Assembly (NCBI GenBank): GCA_003222835.1
Contig: QHXE01000541.1
Location: forward strand, 1 to 8,690
DNA: 8,690 nt
Direction of reading: 5' to 3'
DNA from: Acidobacteriota bacterium
GTDB taxonomy: Bacteria; Acidobacteriota; Blastocatellia; Pyrinomonadales; Pyrinomonadaceae
Shown here: positions 1 to 6,355 of the stretch, piece after piece
Position numbering within the stretch: position 1 is the stretch's first letter
How the letters are laid out: every line of letters begins with the position of its first letter
Notes under the pieces: generated by a model
What the model was told of the DNA's origin: nothing
The model's input: the letters and a program-made list of their open reading frames with translations, nothing else
Databases searched by the model: none
Program-made: the position numbers and the translations under genes

Positions 1-665
1 AGACGTTTTTCTTCGATCTCATTGCGGTTCGCCAACTCCGCCTCCTTCACTTTGGATGTTTTGTAAACCAGGTCGGCAACAAGACCGTTTTTGGCCAACT
101 GATCGTTCGTCTGCCGCTCCATTTTGGCCTGCTCGTAATCAGAGCGAACTTTCGCCGTGGTGGCCTCCTGATCGAGCAACTCGCGTTGCAAATTTGCGCG
201 CAGCGTGGTCAGCTCTGCTTCCGCCGCTTTGGCTTGTAGTTCGGCATCATGAGCGGCCTGTTCAAGCTCCGGGCTGCTCATTTCCAAGATCTCGGTGTCG
301 GGTTCAACCTGTGCGCCCGGACGCACGAGAATTTTTTCGACCCGGCCTTCGGTGTTCGCCGGAAGCCAGCGAATATCTTCCGGAACCAGGGTGCCGAGTC
401 CGCGCACCTGCCGTACCATTGGTCCTCGTTTAACGGTATCGATCCACACCGTGGAGCGATCCACGCTCGGAACCGCTGGTTTCAAACGCGACAACGCAAC
501 GGTGGCTAAAACCAGACCAAGTGCGACCGCCGAAATAGTGATTATTCGACGTTTGCGCTTCTTCGCGACCAGATCAGGCCGGGGGACATCCATGGAAGCA
601 AGGCCGGGCGCGAAGCCAGTAGGCCGCACGATCGCACTCTCGGCTTTTGCTTCGCTAGTTGTCAT
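1..665 (-). CDS. HlyD/RND-type membrane fusion (periplasmic adaptor) protein, N-terminal part
   Basis: The gene reads right to left from ATG at 663-665 and runs off the left edge, so only about 221 residues are visible. A basic cytoplasmic stretch (around residues 34-40, KKRKRR) precedes one membrane segment (about 41-59). A lipoyl/barrel-sandwich half follows (about 98-132, with the GRVEKILVRPGAQV pattern typical of HlyD/MacA/AcrA adaptors). An Ala/Glu/Gln-rich segment from about 133 onward looks like the ascending arm of the alpha-helical hairpin. Family members link an inner-membrane transporter to an outer-membrane channel or act with MacB-type permeases. The start lies 5 nt after the stop of the permease gene, so the two are probably co-transcribed and functional partners. 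A later ATG at 591-593 was rejected because it has no better ribosome site and would shorten the cytoplasmic lead. The Shine-Dalgarno is weak. Substrate is unknown. Confidence 0.88.
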   Translation of the reverse strand, partial: MTTSEAKAESAIVRPTGFAPGLASMDVPRPDLVAKKRKRRIITISAVALGLVLATVALSRLKPAVPSVDRSTVWIDTVKRGPMVRQVRGLGTLVPEDIRWLPANTEGRVEKILVRPGAQVEPDTEILEMSSPELEQAAHDAELQAKAAEAELTTLRANLQRELLDQEATTAKVRSDYEQAKMERQTNDQLAKNGLVADLVYKTSKVKEAELANRNEIEEKR

Positions 666-670
666 GGCAG

Positions 671-3340
671 TCAAACTCGCAGCGCCCGAACCGGGTCCAC
701 GCGCGTGGCGCGCCGGGCCGGAAGAAAACAAGCGAGCAGCGCGACTCCAAGTAACACGACCAGGGCAAAGCCGTAGGCGAACGGGTCACGCGGACTCACT
801 TTGTAAAGCAGGTTGCCCATCAAACGCGTGAATACGAGGGCTGCGATTGCACCGACCACAATTCCGGCTGTCGTCAGTCGTAGACCGCGCGAAAGGACGA
901 GGCGCAAAACACTCCCCGCGTCAGCGCCGAGCGCCATGCGCAAGCCGAGCTCGCGGGTGCCCTGCGAAACCGAATATGACATGACACCGTAAAGTCCGAT
1001 TGCGGCCAGGAATAACGCCATCCCGCCAAAAATCCCGAGCAATGTGACCGCGAGTCGCTGAGTGTAGCCCCTTTCGTCCACTTGCTCTTGCAAACGATAC
1101 GCGGCGTACAGCGCCAAGGTCGGATCGAGCGCGTGGACTTCGCGCGCCAGCGCGTTCATGATCGCGCCCGGAGTTTCCCGTGTTCGAATGAGCAAGGCGT
1201 TCCCGACAAAGAAATTCTGGCGCACCGGCACGTAAAAGAACGACCTCGGAGCCTCGAGCTTCGTCTCGTAGTTCGCATTTTTCGCGACACCGACGATTTG
1301 CATCCAATTGTCTTTCACTTTGAGCCGTTGGCCGATCGGATCTTTTCCAGGCCAATATTTCCCGGCCATCGTTTCATTGATGATCGCGACCCGCGGCGAG
1401 TTCTCGTCGTCATTTCGGGTGAACTCGCGGCCGGCGACAAGCGGGATCCCAAGCGTGGAAAGATAATCCTCACTGACTTGAACATATTCCGCGTTCGGTT
1501 GCTCATCAGGCGCGGGCTGGTAGCCGTCGATCTCGATCGGCGCGGAAGAAGGAGGGTTGTAACTGAACGGGGTCACTTGAGCCAAAGCTGCAGACTCGAC
1601 GCCGGGAAGCGCGCGGACGCGATCGAGCAACTGGGTGTGAAAAATTTTCGCGCGATCGAGTTTGTAACCTGCCGAAAACAAATCCGTGACCGACACGATC
1701 ACATTGTTGGTCAAGAAACCGGGACTGGCGTTTTGCATTCGCTGCAGACTTTGCAAAAGCAATCCGGTGCCGGTGAGGAGAACAAAACTTAGCGAGACCT
1801 GGACGAGCACCAAAGCCGAGCGTAATCGCGATCGGCCGCTGCCGCCGACCACCCCGGCGCCCTCGCTTTTGAGTGAGCCGGATAGATCGACATGGCTCGC
1901 CTGGACGGCGGGCATGAGCGCGAAAAGCATTGTCGATCCAATGCAGATCGCGACGCTGAGCAGGAGAACGCGCCAATCCAACTGTCCGGGATAATCAATC
2001 GTGATCCCGGGCAACGATGGCGGAAACGCGAGGATGAGCGCGTTACGGCTCCAGTAGGCGACCGCGATTCCGCCGAGCGCGGCGATCAACGAAAGGAGCA
2101 AGCCTTCGGTGAAGAGTTGCTTAATCAAACGGCGGCGTCCGGCGCCGAGCGCAAGCCGCATCGTCATTTCATGTCGGCGCAAGAGTGATCGCGCGAGCAA
2201 AAGATTGCTCACGTTGGCGCAAGCGATGAGGAGGACAAAGAAAACGACGGCCGCTGTGATGCCGAGCGTCGTCGAAATCCCGCCTGCCGCGTTGAAGGGG
2301 GTTCTCCACAACGGCAAAAGCGCAATCTCGTGGCCGCGATCTGTTTCGGGAAAGTCGCTCTCCAGCCGTTTCGCGATTGCTGAAAGTTCGGCCTGCGCTT
2401 GTTGCCGCGTGACTCCGGGTTTGAGAAACGCGTAACCTTCAATCCAGCGGGCGCCCCGATCTTCGAGTTTGTACCCCGTGTTATCGAACGTCTCCTGCAT
2501 CGACGTCGGCACCCAGAAGTTGAACGAGTAGCCGATGAACGTGCCGTGGAATTTTTCCGGCGCCACGCCGATGATGGTGTGCTGAACGCCGTTCATATAC
2601 TGCGTTTTGCCAATGATGTCAGGATCGCTTTTGTAACGATCTTTCCACGTCATGTAACTTATGACTGTGACCGGATGCGCGTTGCGTCCCGTGCCTTCTT
2701 CGGGTCGAAAGCCGCGGCCGAGAAATGGCCGCACGCCGAGGGCGTCAAAATAATTCGCGGACACCATTCCTCCGACCGCACGCTCGGCGCGGTCCCCAAC
2801 ACTCAGCGTTGTGCCTGTGATTTTATCGACAATGAATGACTCAAAAAGCGTCGAGTTCTTTTCGAAATCGAGAAAGTCAGGATAAGAAAGTCCTTTGAAA
2901 CCCTGGGCGCCGCGGATGGTGGCGTCGAGCGCGAACATTCGATCCTGATGCGCTACCAGCGGATAGGGACGAACCAGAATTCCTTCGATCCAACTCAACG
3001 CAGCTGCGTTCGTGCCGATGCCGAGCGTTAGACAGAGAATCGCGAGAATGGAAAACCCCGGGCTGCGCCAGAGCATTCGCGCACCGAAGCGAACGTCCTG
3101 AACAAATTCGTCGGCCCATCGCCAGACGCGTTGTTCGCGCGCGACTTCTTTGACCTGCTCGACTCCGCCAAACTGTCGCAACGCCGCGTTACGCGCCTCG
3201 TAAGGCAACATGCCGGCCGCGATGTTCCGCTCGGTTAGAAGATCGACATGCTGCTGAATTTCTTCCGCCATTTCGGCATCGCGGCTCTTCTTTCGAAAGA
3301 GGCCGAGCAGCCGGCTAAACCAGGCGTGAAGTCGCAGCAT
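671..3340 (-). CDS. ADOP-type duplicated MacB/FtsX ABC permease without ATPase domain
   Basis: This is an 889-residue inner-membrane protein built from two MacB/FtsX permease units in tandem. Order: an N-terminal soluble prefix (about 1-85), the first membrane helix (about 97-120, LCLTLGIGTNAAALSW), a MacB-like periplasmic core (to about 345), a first FtsX block (about 360-480, including LLIACANVSNLLLAR and RLALGAGRRR), a new helix (about 507-530), a second periplasmic core, and a second FtsX block (about 765-885, including LRMALGADAGS) ending in ARRATRVDPVRALRV. That ending is characteristic of the family. No Walker A or ABC signature is present, matching 'acidobacterial duplicated orphan permeases', which commonly sit beside PadR regulators. 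I chose ATG at 3338-3340, 5 nt after the padR stop; the frame extends upstream to 3394, but that would overlap padR. The partner adaptor gene follows after 5 nt. Transport substrate and the ATPase that would drive it are not evident. The frame is intact. Confidence 0.93.
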   Translation of the reverse strand: MLRLHAWFSRLLGLFRKKSRDAEMAEEIQQHVDLLTERNIAAGMLPYEARNAALRQFGGVEQVKEVAREQRVWRWADEFVQDVRFGARMLWRSPGFSILAILCLTLGIGTNAAALSWIEGILVRPYPLVAHQDRMFALDATIRGAQGFKGLSYPDFLDFEKNSTLFESFIVDKITGTTLSVGDRAERAVGGMVSANYFDALGVRPFLGRGFRPEEGTGRNAHPVTVISYMTWKDRYKSDPDIIGKTQYMNGVQHTIIGVAPEKFHGTFIGYSFNFWVPTSMQETFDNTGYKLEDRGARWIEGYAFLKPGVTRQQAQAELSAIAKRLESDFPETDRGHEIALLPLWRTPFNAAGGISTTLGITAAVVFFVLLIACANVSNLLLARSLLRRHEMTMRLALGAGRRRLIKQLFTEGLLLSLIAALGGIAVAYWSRNALILAFPPSLPGITIDYPGQLDWRVLLLSVAICIGSTMLFALMPAVQASHVDLSGSLKSEGAGVVGGSGRSRLRSALVLVQVSLSFVLLTGTGLLLQSLQRMQNASPGFLTNNVIVSVTDLFSAGYKLDRAKIFHTQLLDRVRALPGVESAALAQVTPFSYNPPSSAPIEIDGYQPAPDEQPNAEYVQVSEDYLSTLGIPLVAGREFTRNDDENSPRVAIINETMAGKYWPGKDPIGQRLKVKDNWMQIVGVAKNANYETKLEAPRSFFYVPVRQNFFVGNALLIRTRETPGAIMNALAREVHALDPTLALYAAYRLQEQVDERGYTQRLAVTLLGIFGGMALFLAAIGLYGVMSYSVSQGTRELGLRMALGADAGSVLRLVLSRGLRLTTAGIVVGAIAALVFTRLMGNLLYKVSPRDPFAYGFALVVLLGVALLACFLPARRATRVDPVRALRV

Positions 3341-3345
3341 AAGAT

Positions 3346-3678
3346 CTAGGTCGCAGAAAGGACAAGATCGATTCCCTTCGTGATGCGGGACCAATGCTCG
3401 GTTTCCGCCACCAATTGTTTTCGGCCGGCAGCAGTCAGTTCATAATAGCGGGCCTTGCGATTGTTCTCGGAAACGTCCCACTCGGCGCGAACCCAGCCCT
3501 GCGCCTCCAACCGATAAAGCGCGGGATAAAGCGAACCTTGCTCAACGCGCAGAATCTCTTTCGACATCTGCTGGATCCGATCCGCAATTTCGAGCCCATG
3601 CCTCGGTCCGTGCTGAAGCGCTTTTAAGATCAACATGTCGAGCGTGCCGTAAACGAGGTCCGGTTTTTCCTTGGCCAT
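3346..3678 (-). CDS. PadR-family winged-helix transcriptional regulator
   Basis: This is a 110-residue cytoplasmic DNA-binding protein, the usual length for short (subfamily 2) PadR regulators. The winged helix spans about residues 8-88. Family hallmarks include GTLDMLILKAL near the N-terminus, HGLEIADRI, the recognition-helix region with QGSLYPALYRLE (about 47-58), the wing with NRKARYYELTAAGR (about 73-86), and a short C-terminal dimerisation helix. It is the first gene of the operon and ends 5 nt before the permease start, so it probably represses its own operon and is relieved by a ligand or stress the transporter handles. Two near-palindromes flanking the promoter upstream are good candidates for its operators. 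The ATG at 3676-3678 has no clear Shine-Dalgarno. The family assignment is firm; the effector is unknown. Confidence 0.95.
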   Translation of the reverse strand: MAKEKPDLVYGTLDMLILKALQHGPRHGLEIADRIQQMSKEILRVEQGSLYPALYRLEAQGWVRAEWDVSENNRKARYYELTAAGRKQLVAETEHWSRITKGIDLVLSAT

Positions 3679-3692
3679 ACGTTGTTTTGTTA

Positions 3693-3707
3693 CCTAGACA
3701 GTCTTGG
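3693..3707. promoter_or_regulatory. Candidate PadR operator box 1 (at the predicted transcription start)
   Basis: The sequence CCTAGACAGTCTTGG is an imperfect palindrome around 3700: AGAC-A-GTCT is exact, and the outer CTAGAC/GTCTTG arms match at 5 of 6 positions. It covers about +1 to +15 of the predicted padR transcript, a classic repressor position. It matches the reverse complement of box 2 at 13 of 15 positions. That PadR binds here is inference. Confidence 0.5.
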
Positions 3708-3743
3708 TGAGCAGATTGTTCAATCATTTGCCTAGACTGTCAA
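3708..3743 (-). promoter_or_regulatory. Predicted sigma70-like promoter of the padR-permease-adaptor operon
   Basis: Read on the minus strand, a perfect -35 TTGACA (3738-3743) is followed by a 17-nt spacer and a -10-like AACAAT (3715-3720, 4 of 6 matches to TATAAT). That places the transcription start near 3708 and leaves a leader of about 30 nt before the padR ATG. The position, orientation and spacing fit an operon promoter; it is unverified experimentally. Confidence 0.6.
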
Positions 3744-3745
3744 GG
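3731..3745. promoter_or_regulatory. Candidate PadR operator box 2 (overlapping the -35)
   Basis: CCTAGACTGTCAAGG is an imperfect palindrome centred on 3738, 38 bp from the centre of box 1. Its arms CTAGAC/GTCAAG match at 5 of 6 positions. It overlaps the TTGACA -35 hexamer of the operon promoter, so a bound repressor would block RNA polymerase. Two boxes bracketing one promoter suggest cooperative binding by two dimers. Confidence 0.5.
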
Positions 3746-3766
3746 GGAGATTCCCCGATCGCGGTG

Positions 3767-3797
3767 GGCGGCCTCCAGCTTCGCTAAAGCTTCCGCC
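3767..3797. repeat. Intergenic hairpin between kmo stop and padR promoter
   Basis: An outer stem GGCGG (3767-3771) / CCGCC (3793-3797) encloses an inner stem AGCTT (3777-3781) / AAGCT (3787-3791) with a 5-nt loop. It lies about 60 nt beyond the kmo stop, so it could end or stabilise the kmo transcript, though no T-tract follows on the minus strand. Its composition (GCCTCC, CTTCGC, CCGCCTAC) resembles the dispersed hairpin repeats elsewhere in the window, but it is not a copy of them. Confidence 0.35.
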
Positions 3798-3858
3798 TAC
3801 GATTACTATGGCGCGACTAGACGACGCGACGAGTCGGCGTTAGATCTCGGCCGCGCTC

Positions 3859-5190
3859 TTAGCGAATCATGAGTCGCACTAGCAGCACGGCGATGGCTAG
3901 AACGATGATCGCCACACTGCCGGTGACGATCCGATCTTGCAGACGCGCGCGTCGCGCTGCTTCCGCGTATGGCATCCGGGTGAAAGTCACCATTGCATAA
4001 AGAGGTAAATACACACCGGGCAGCAAAGCTTCGAGCAGGTGATCGAGCTTCTTTTTCGCGCGAAATGCGCGCGAGGCGGTTTTGTCACGCATCTCGATGA
4101 AGTTTTCGACGGCGAGGTCGGCGAGTGCGTCGGCGTTTTCTTTTCGCCGCGAAAAATATTCGGCGAAGGCGCGTTCCCGGTTATCCGGAAATTTGGCCAG
4201 GCATTCGTCGAGAACGACGCAATCTTCGAACGCGGCGTTCATTCCCTGCCCGTAGAACGGCACGACCGCGTGGGCGGCGTCACCAACGAGCGCGACCTTG
4301 TCTTTGTAGAACCAGGGCGCGCAGCGGATCGTCACGAGTGAGCCGGACGGATTCTGCCGGAAATCTTCGAGCAGTGTCGGCATGAGCGGGACGGCGTCGG
4401 GGAATTCTTCCCGGAAAAAATCGCGGACTTCGTCGTGGGTCTTGGTGGTGGCGAAACTGCGCGGCCCTTCGAATTCCCAGAAGAGAGTGCATGTAAACGA
4501 GCCGTCGGGGTTCGGCAGCGCGATCATCATGAAACTTTTGCGTGGCCAGATATGGAGCGCCTCCTTTTCCATTTGCCACCCGCCATCGGCCGTGGGCGGG
4601 ATGGTCAGCTCTTTGTAGCCGTGGGGGAGATAATTCTCGTCGTACTCGAACTCTGCGAGTTTTTTTTGCATCGATTGGCGCACCGCGGAAAACGCCCCAT
4701 CCACGCCGATGATCACGTCGGTGCGAACCGCACCGGTAGTATTCGTTTCTGTGTTGAGAAGGTGCGTGGTCGCTTCGTCAGGATCGACGTCGGTGCACTG
4801 ATGATTGAAATGCACTCGGACGTTCGGATAACGCTGCGCCGCTTCAATCACGGTGGTGTTGAGCGCGGCGCGACCGATCGAGTTGATGTATTTGTTTGGA
4901 TCGACATCGTAAGGCGCGAAATGCAGGTCGCCGGATTTGTCGTGGATCATGCGTCCGCGCATCGGAATGGCATGTCGTAACACTTCGTCGGCGATGCCGA
5001 CCCGCTCGAGCGCGTGAATCCCGCGCGTCGAGAGCGCGAGATTGATCGACCGCCCGCCGACAATATTACCTTCGCGCGGATCGGCCCGTCGCTCGTAAAG
5101 ATTGACATCATATCCGCGACGCCCCAAATACGCGGCGAGCAGTCCTCCGGCTAAACCGGAACCGATTAATACGAATCTTGTCGTGGACAT
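3859..5190 (-). CDS. kmo: Kynurenine 3-monooxygenase (EC 1.14.13.9)
   Basis: This FAD-dependent aromatic hydroxylase converts L-kynurenine to 3-hydroxykynurenine using NADPH and O2. The 443-residue product shows the N-terminal FAD-binding Rossmann motif (GSGLAGG, about 10-16, with ER at 33-34), the KMO-typical GGRSINLALS (46-55), PMRGRMIHD (76-84), the LPHGYKEL substrate-domain segment (188-195), and the second FAD motif DKVALVGDAAHAVVPFYGQG (297-316). Length is normal for bacterial KMO. Residues about 422-442 form a hydrophobic C-terminal helix ending in basic residues, like the membrane tail of the mitochondrial enzyme. I chose ATG at 5188-5190, giving MSTTRFVLIGSG; a 54-nt upstream extension to 5244 would run through the hairpin and lacks conserved sequence. 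A GGAG lies 9 nt before this ATG. It shares strand with the kynureninase gene at the right edge but is separated from it by other genes. Confidence 0.96.
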   Translation of the reverse strand: MSTTRFVLIGSGLAGGLLAAYLGRRGYDVNLYERRADPREGNIVGGRSINLALSTRGIHALERVGIADEVLRHAIPMRGRMIHDKSGDLHFAPYDVDPNKYINSIGRAALNTTVIEAAQRYPNVRVHFNHQCTDVDPDEATTHLLNTETNTTGAVRTDVIIGVDGAFSAVRQSMQKKLAEFEYDENYLPHGYKELTIPPTADGGWQMEKEALHIWPRKSFMMIALPNPDGSFTCTLFWEFEGPRSFATTKTHDEVRDFFREEFPDAVPLMPTLLEDFRQNPSGSLVTIRCAPWFYKDKVALVGDAAHAVVPFYGQGMNAAFEDCVVLDECLAKFPDNRERAFAEYFSRRKENADALADLAVENFIEMRDKTASRAFRAKKKLDHLLEALLPGVYLPLYAMVTFTRMPYAEAARRARLQDRIVTGSVAIIVLAIAVLLVRLMIR

Positions 5191-5222
5191 GCAATTGTTC
5201 TCCGTGCGCAGGGAACAATTGC
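5191..5222 (-). promoter_or_regulatory. Perfect hairpin abutting the kmo start codon
   Basis: Arms GCAATTGTTC (5191-5200) and GAACAATTGC (5213-5222) are perfectly complementary over 10 bp around a 12-nt loop. The 3' arm of the kmo leader directly touches the ATG, and the only Shine-Dalgarno candidate (GGAG) sits at the loop/stem junction. It could be an RNA hairpin controlling kmo translation or a repressor's DNA operator. The symmetry is seen directly; the role is inferred. Confidence 0.5.
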
Positions 5223-5230
5223 ACAGCAAA

Positions 5231-5265
5231 CGCCCAACGCTCAACGTCCAACGCTTAATTCAGAA
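5231..5265. repeat. Heptamer-type tandem repeat, longer copy
   Basis: Three tandem 7-mers of the form YCAACGY (CCAACGC, TCAACGT, CCAACGC, from 5234 to 5254) are followed by TTAATTCAGAAG. A shorter version with the same flanks (CGCC before, AATTCAGAAG after) occurs at 6299-6320. The two differ mainly in the number of heptamers, which suggests an interspersed element whose copy number varies by slippage. Confidence 0.45.
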
Positions 5266-5374
5266 GGATCGGCCCCGAACGCTTTCGGGGGCGATGCTAC
5301 AAGATTGCGGCTGCGCCACCATCATTAACATCGGGGTCGCCGCGGCGACAACTGCTCGATCCACCTATTTCAGT

Positions 5375-5456
5375 ACCGCGGATCCGCCTACTCCGAAAGC
5401 GTTCGCGAGCAGGCGGCGCGTCAGGTCACGAGGATATCACGGATTTTCAGATCAAA
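5375..5456. repeat. Dispersed hairpin repeat, copy 1
   Basis: It shares an exact 27-bp block (5392-5418) and most flanking bases with 6982-7073. The core 5384-5416 folds into a hairpin: CCGCCTACTC pairs with GAGCAGGCGG (one wobble), and CGAA pairs with TTCG around an AGCG loop. A tail with ACGAGGATATCACGGAT follows. It lies between the divergent kmo and MOSC genes. It resembles REP- or MITE-like intergenic elements; no transposase is nearby. Confidence 0.65.
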
Positions 5457-5511
5457 TCAGCTCGCACAAAGTCCACCAAGGACACAAAGGTATCGGGCTA
5501 CATAGCAAACA

Positions 5512-6159
5512 ATGAAAATTTTGTCAGTGAATGTTGGATTGCCGAGGGAAGTGACCTGGCAGGGTAAGCTCGTCACGACGGGAATTTTCAAAGAGCCGGT
5601 CAAAGGCCCGGTGATGTTGCGCACGCTAAATCTCGACGGCGATCAGCAAGCCGATCTGACTGTCCACGGCGGCGTGAGCAAGGCGGTTTATGTTTACCCC
5701 TCGGAGCACTACGGCTATTGGCGAGCTGAGTTGCCGGGAGTGGATTTGCCCTGGGGAATGTTCGGAGAAAATTTCACAACCGAGGGATTGCTTGAGGAAG
5801 CCGTCTATATTGGGGACAGATTTCAAATCGGCGAGACGGAAGTCATGGTCACGGAACCGCGGATGCCCTGCTACAAGCTGGGCCTCAAGTTTGGCCGCGC
5901 CGATATCATCAAGCGGTTTCTGGCCAGTCGCCGCACCGGTTTCTATTTTGCCGTGGTTCGCGGCGGGATGGTTGGGGCCGGAGACGCGATTGACTTGATC
6001 CGGCGAGAGCAACAAGAGATCAGCGTGGCCGATATCACTCGCGTTTATGCTTTTGAGCGAAACGATGTAGAAGCGCTGCGCCGAGCGATCGAAGTCGAGG
6101 CACTGCCGGAAAGTTGGAAAGGCTATTTTCAGCACCAGCTCGACAAGCAGCTGTCATAA
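5512..6159 (+). CDS. MOSC-domain protein, YiiM-like
   Basis: The 215-residue cytoplasmic protein matches the MOSC fold (C-terminal domain of molybdenum-cofactor sulfurases and stand-alone relatives). Visible marks are LTVHGGVSKAVYVYPSEHY (49-67), WGMFGENFTTEGL (81-93) and TEPRMPCYKLGLKFG (114-128), which carries the conserved cysteine C120. A helical '3-alpha' tail (about 170-212, SVADITRVYAFER) follows, as in E. coli YiiM, which helps detoxify N-hydroxylated bases such as 6-hydroxylaminopurine with molybdenum-cofactor enzymes. YiiM-like function is inferred from architecture and length. The ATG at 5512 is the first in frame before the conserved MKILSVNVG start; the Shine-Dalgarno is weak. 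The gene stands alone, divergent from kmo and convergent with the next gene, with no molybdenum enzyme in view. Confidence 0.9.
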   Translation: MKILSVNVGLPREVTWQGKLVTTGIFKEPVKGPVMLRTLNLDGDQQADLTVHGGVSKAVYVYPSEHYGYWRAELPGVDLPWGMFGENFTTEGLLEEAVYIGDRFQIGETEVMVTEPRMPCYKLGLKFGRADIIKRFLASRRTGFYFAVVRGGMVGAGDAIDLIRREQQEISVADITRVYAFERNDVEALRRAIEVEALPESWKGYFQHQLDKQLS

Positions 6160-6202
6160 CCGCGGGATTGCGCGGATATTGCGAATGTCCGAAATTCAAT
6201 GT

Positions 6203-6228
6203 AATCGCCTCGCTTTGTCGAGGCGATT
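6203..6228. terminator. Hairpin between convergent genes, probable bidirectional terminator
   Basis: A perfect 10-bp stem AATCGCCTCG (6203-6212) / CGAGGCGATT (6219-6228) surrounds a 6-nt loop. It lies 44 nt after the MOSC stop and between two converging genes, the expected place for a shared terminator. Only a short, interrupted T-stretch follows, so it is not a textbook intrinsic terminator and could instead protect mRNA 3' ends. Confidence 0.5.
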
Positions 6229-6298
6229 CTGTTCAAACCCGGCGACAGAGCGCCAGGGCTACAACACCAACCGCCGACTTCTGTCCTCTGCCCTCCGA

Positions 6299-6320
6299 CG
6301 CCCAACGTCCAATTCAGAAG
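6299..6320. repeat. Heptamer-type repeat, short copy
   Basis: CGCCCAACGTCCAA is followed directly by TTCAGAAG, matching the flanks of the longer copy at 5231-5265 but with about one and a half heptamers instead of three. It lies in the 196-bp gap between the MOSC gene and the secreted-protein gene. Confidence 0.4.
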
Positions 6321-6355
6321 ACGAGTGACCCGCGATGCGGAAGCGAGAGCTGACG

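Larger units (their letters stand above)
5191..5511. other. 321-bp divergent intergenic region between kmo and the MOSC gene
   Basis: No credible gene lies here. It contains, left to right, the kmo leader hairpin (5191-5222), a heptamer-type repeat (5231-5252), a small hairpin CCCCGAA-CGCT-TTCGGGG (5273-5290), a 14-bp perfect palindrome GTCGCCGCGGCGAC (5336-5349), copy 1 of the dispersed hairpin repeat (5375-5456), and a short stretch (about 5471-5490) before the MOSC start. Promoters for both flanking genes should be here, but I cannot point to convincing -35/-10 pairs. Confidence 0.7.

Noticed and set aside
56..831. Plus-strand open frames of 86-178 codons
   Set aside because: They lie opposite the adaptor gene and the end of the permease gene, whose frames have clear family motifs; the plus-strand products are Arg/Pro-rich with no recognisable pattern.
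1082..1792. Plus-strand open frame of 236 codons
   Set aside because: It is antisense to the intact ADOP permease frame, and its product looks like GC-rich shadow translation with no domain pattern.
3341..3394. Upstream extension of the permease to 3394
   Set aside because: It would overlap the padR 3' end and add residues without family similarity; the MLRLHAWFSRLL start at 3340 fits the family and the 5-nt spacing.
4435..4980. Plus-strand open frame of 181 codons
   Set aside because: It is antisense to kmo, which has full FAD and substrate motifs in its frame.
5191..5244. Upstream extension of kmo to 5244
   Set aside because: It would translate through the perfect hairpin; the FAD motif normally begins a few residues from the start, as with the start at 5190.
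5102..5515. Plus-strand open frame of 137 codons across the kmo start and the intergenic gap
   Set aside because: It crosses the kmo 5' end, several hairpins and a repeat element; a similar repeat-derived peptide appears in another spurious frame at copy 2.
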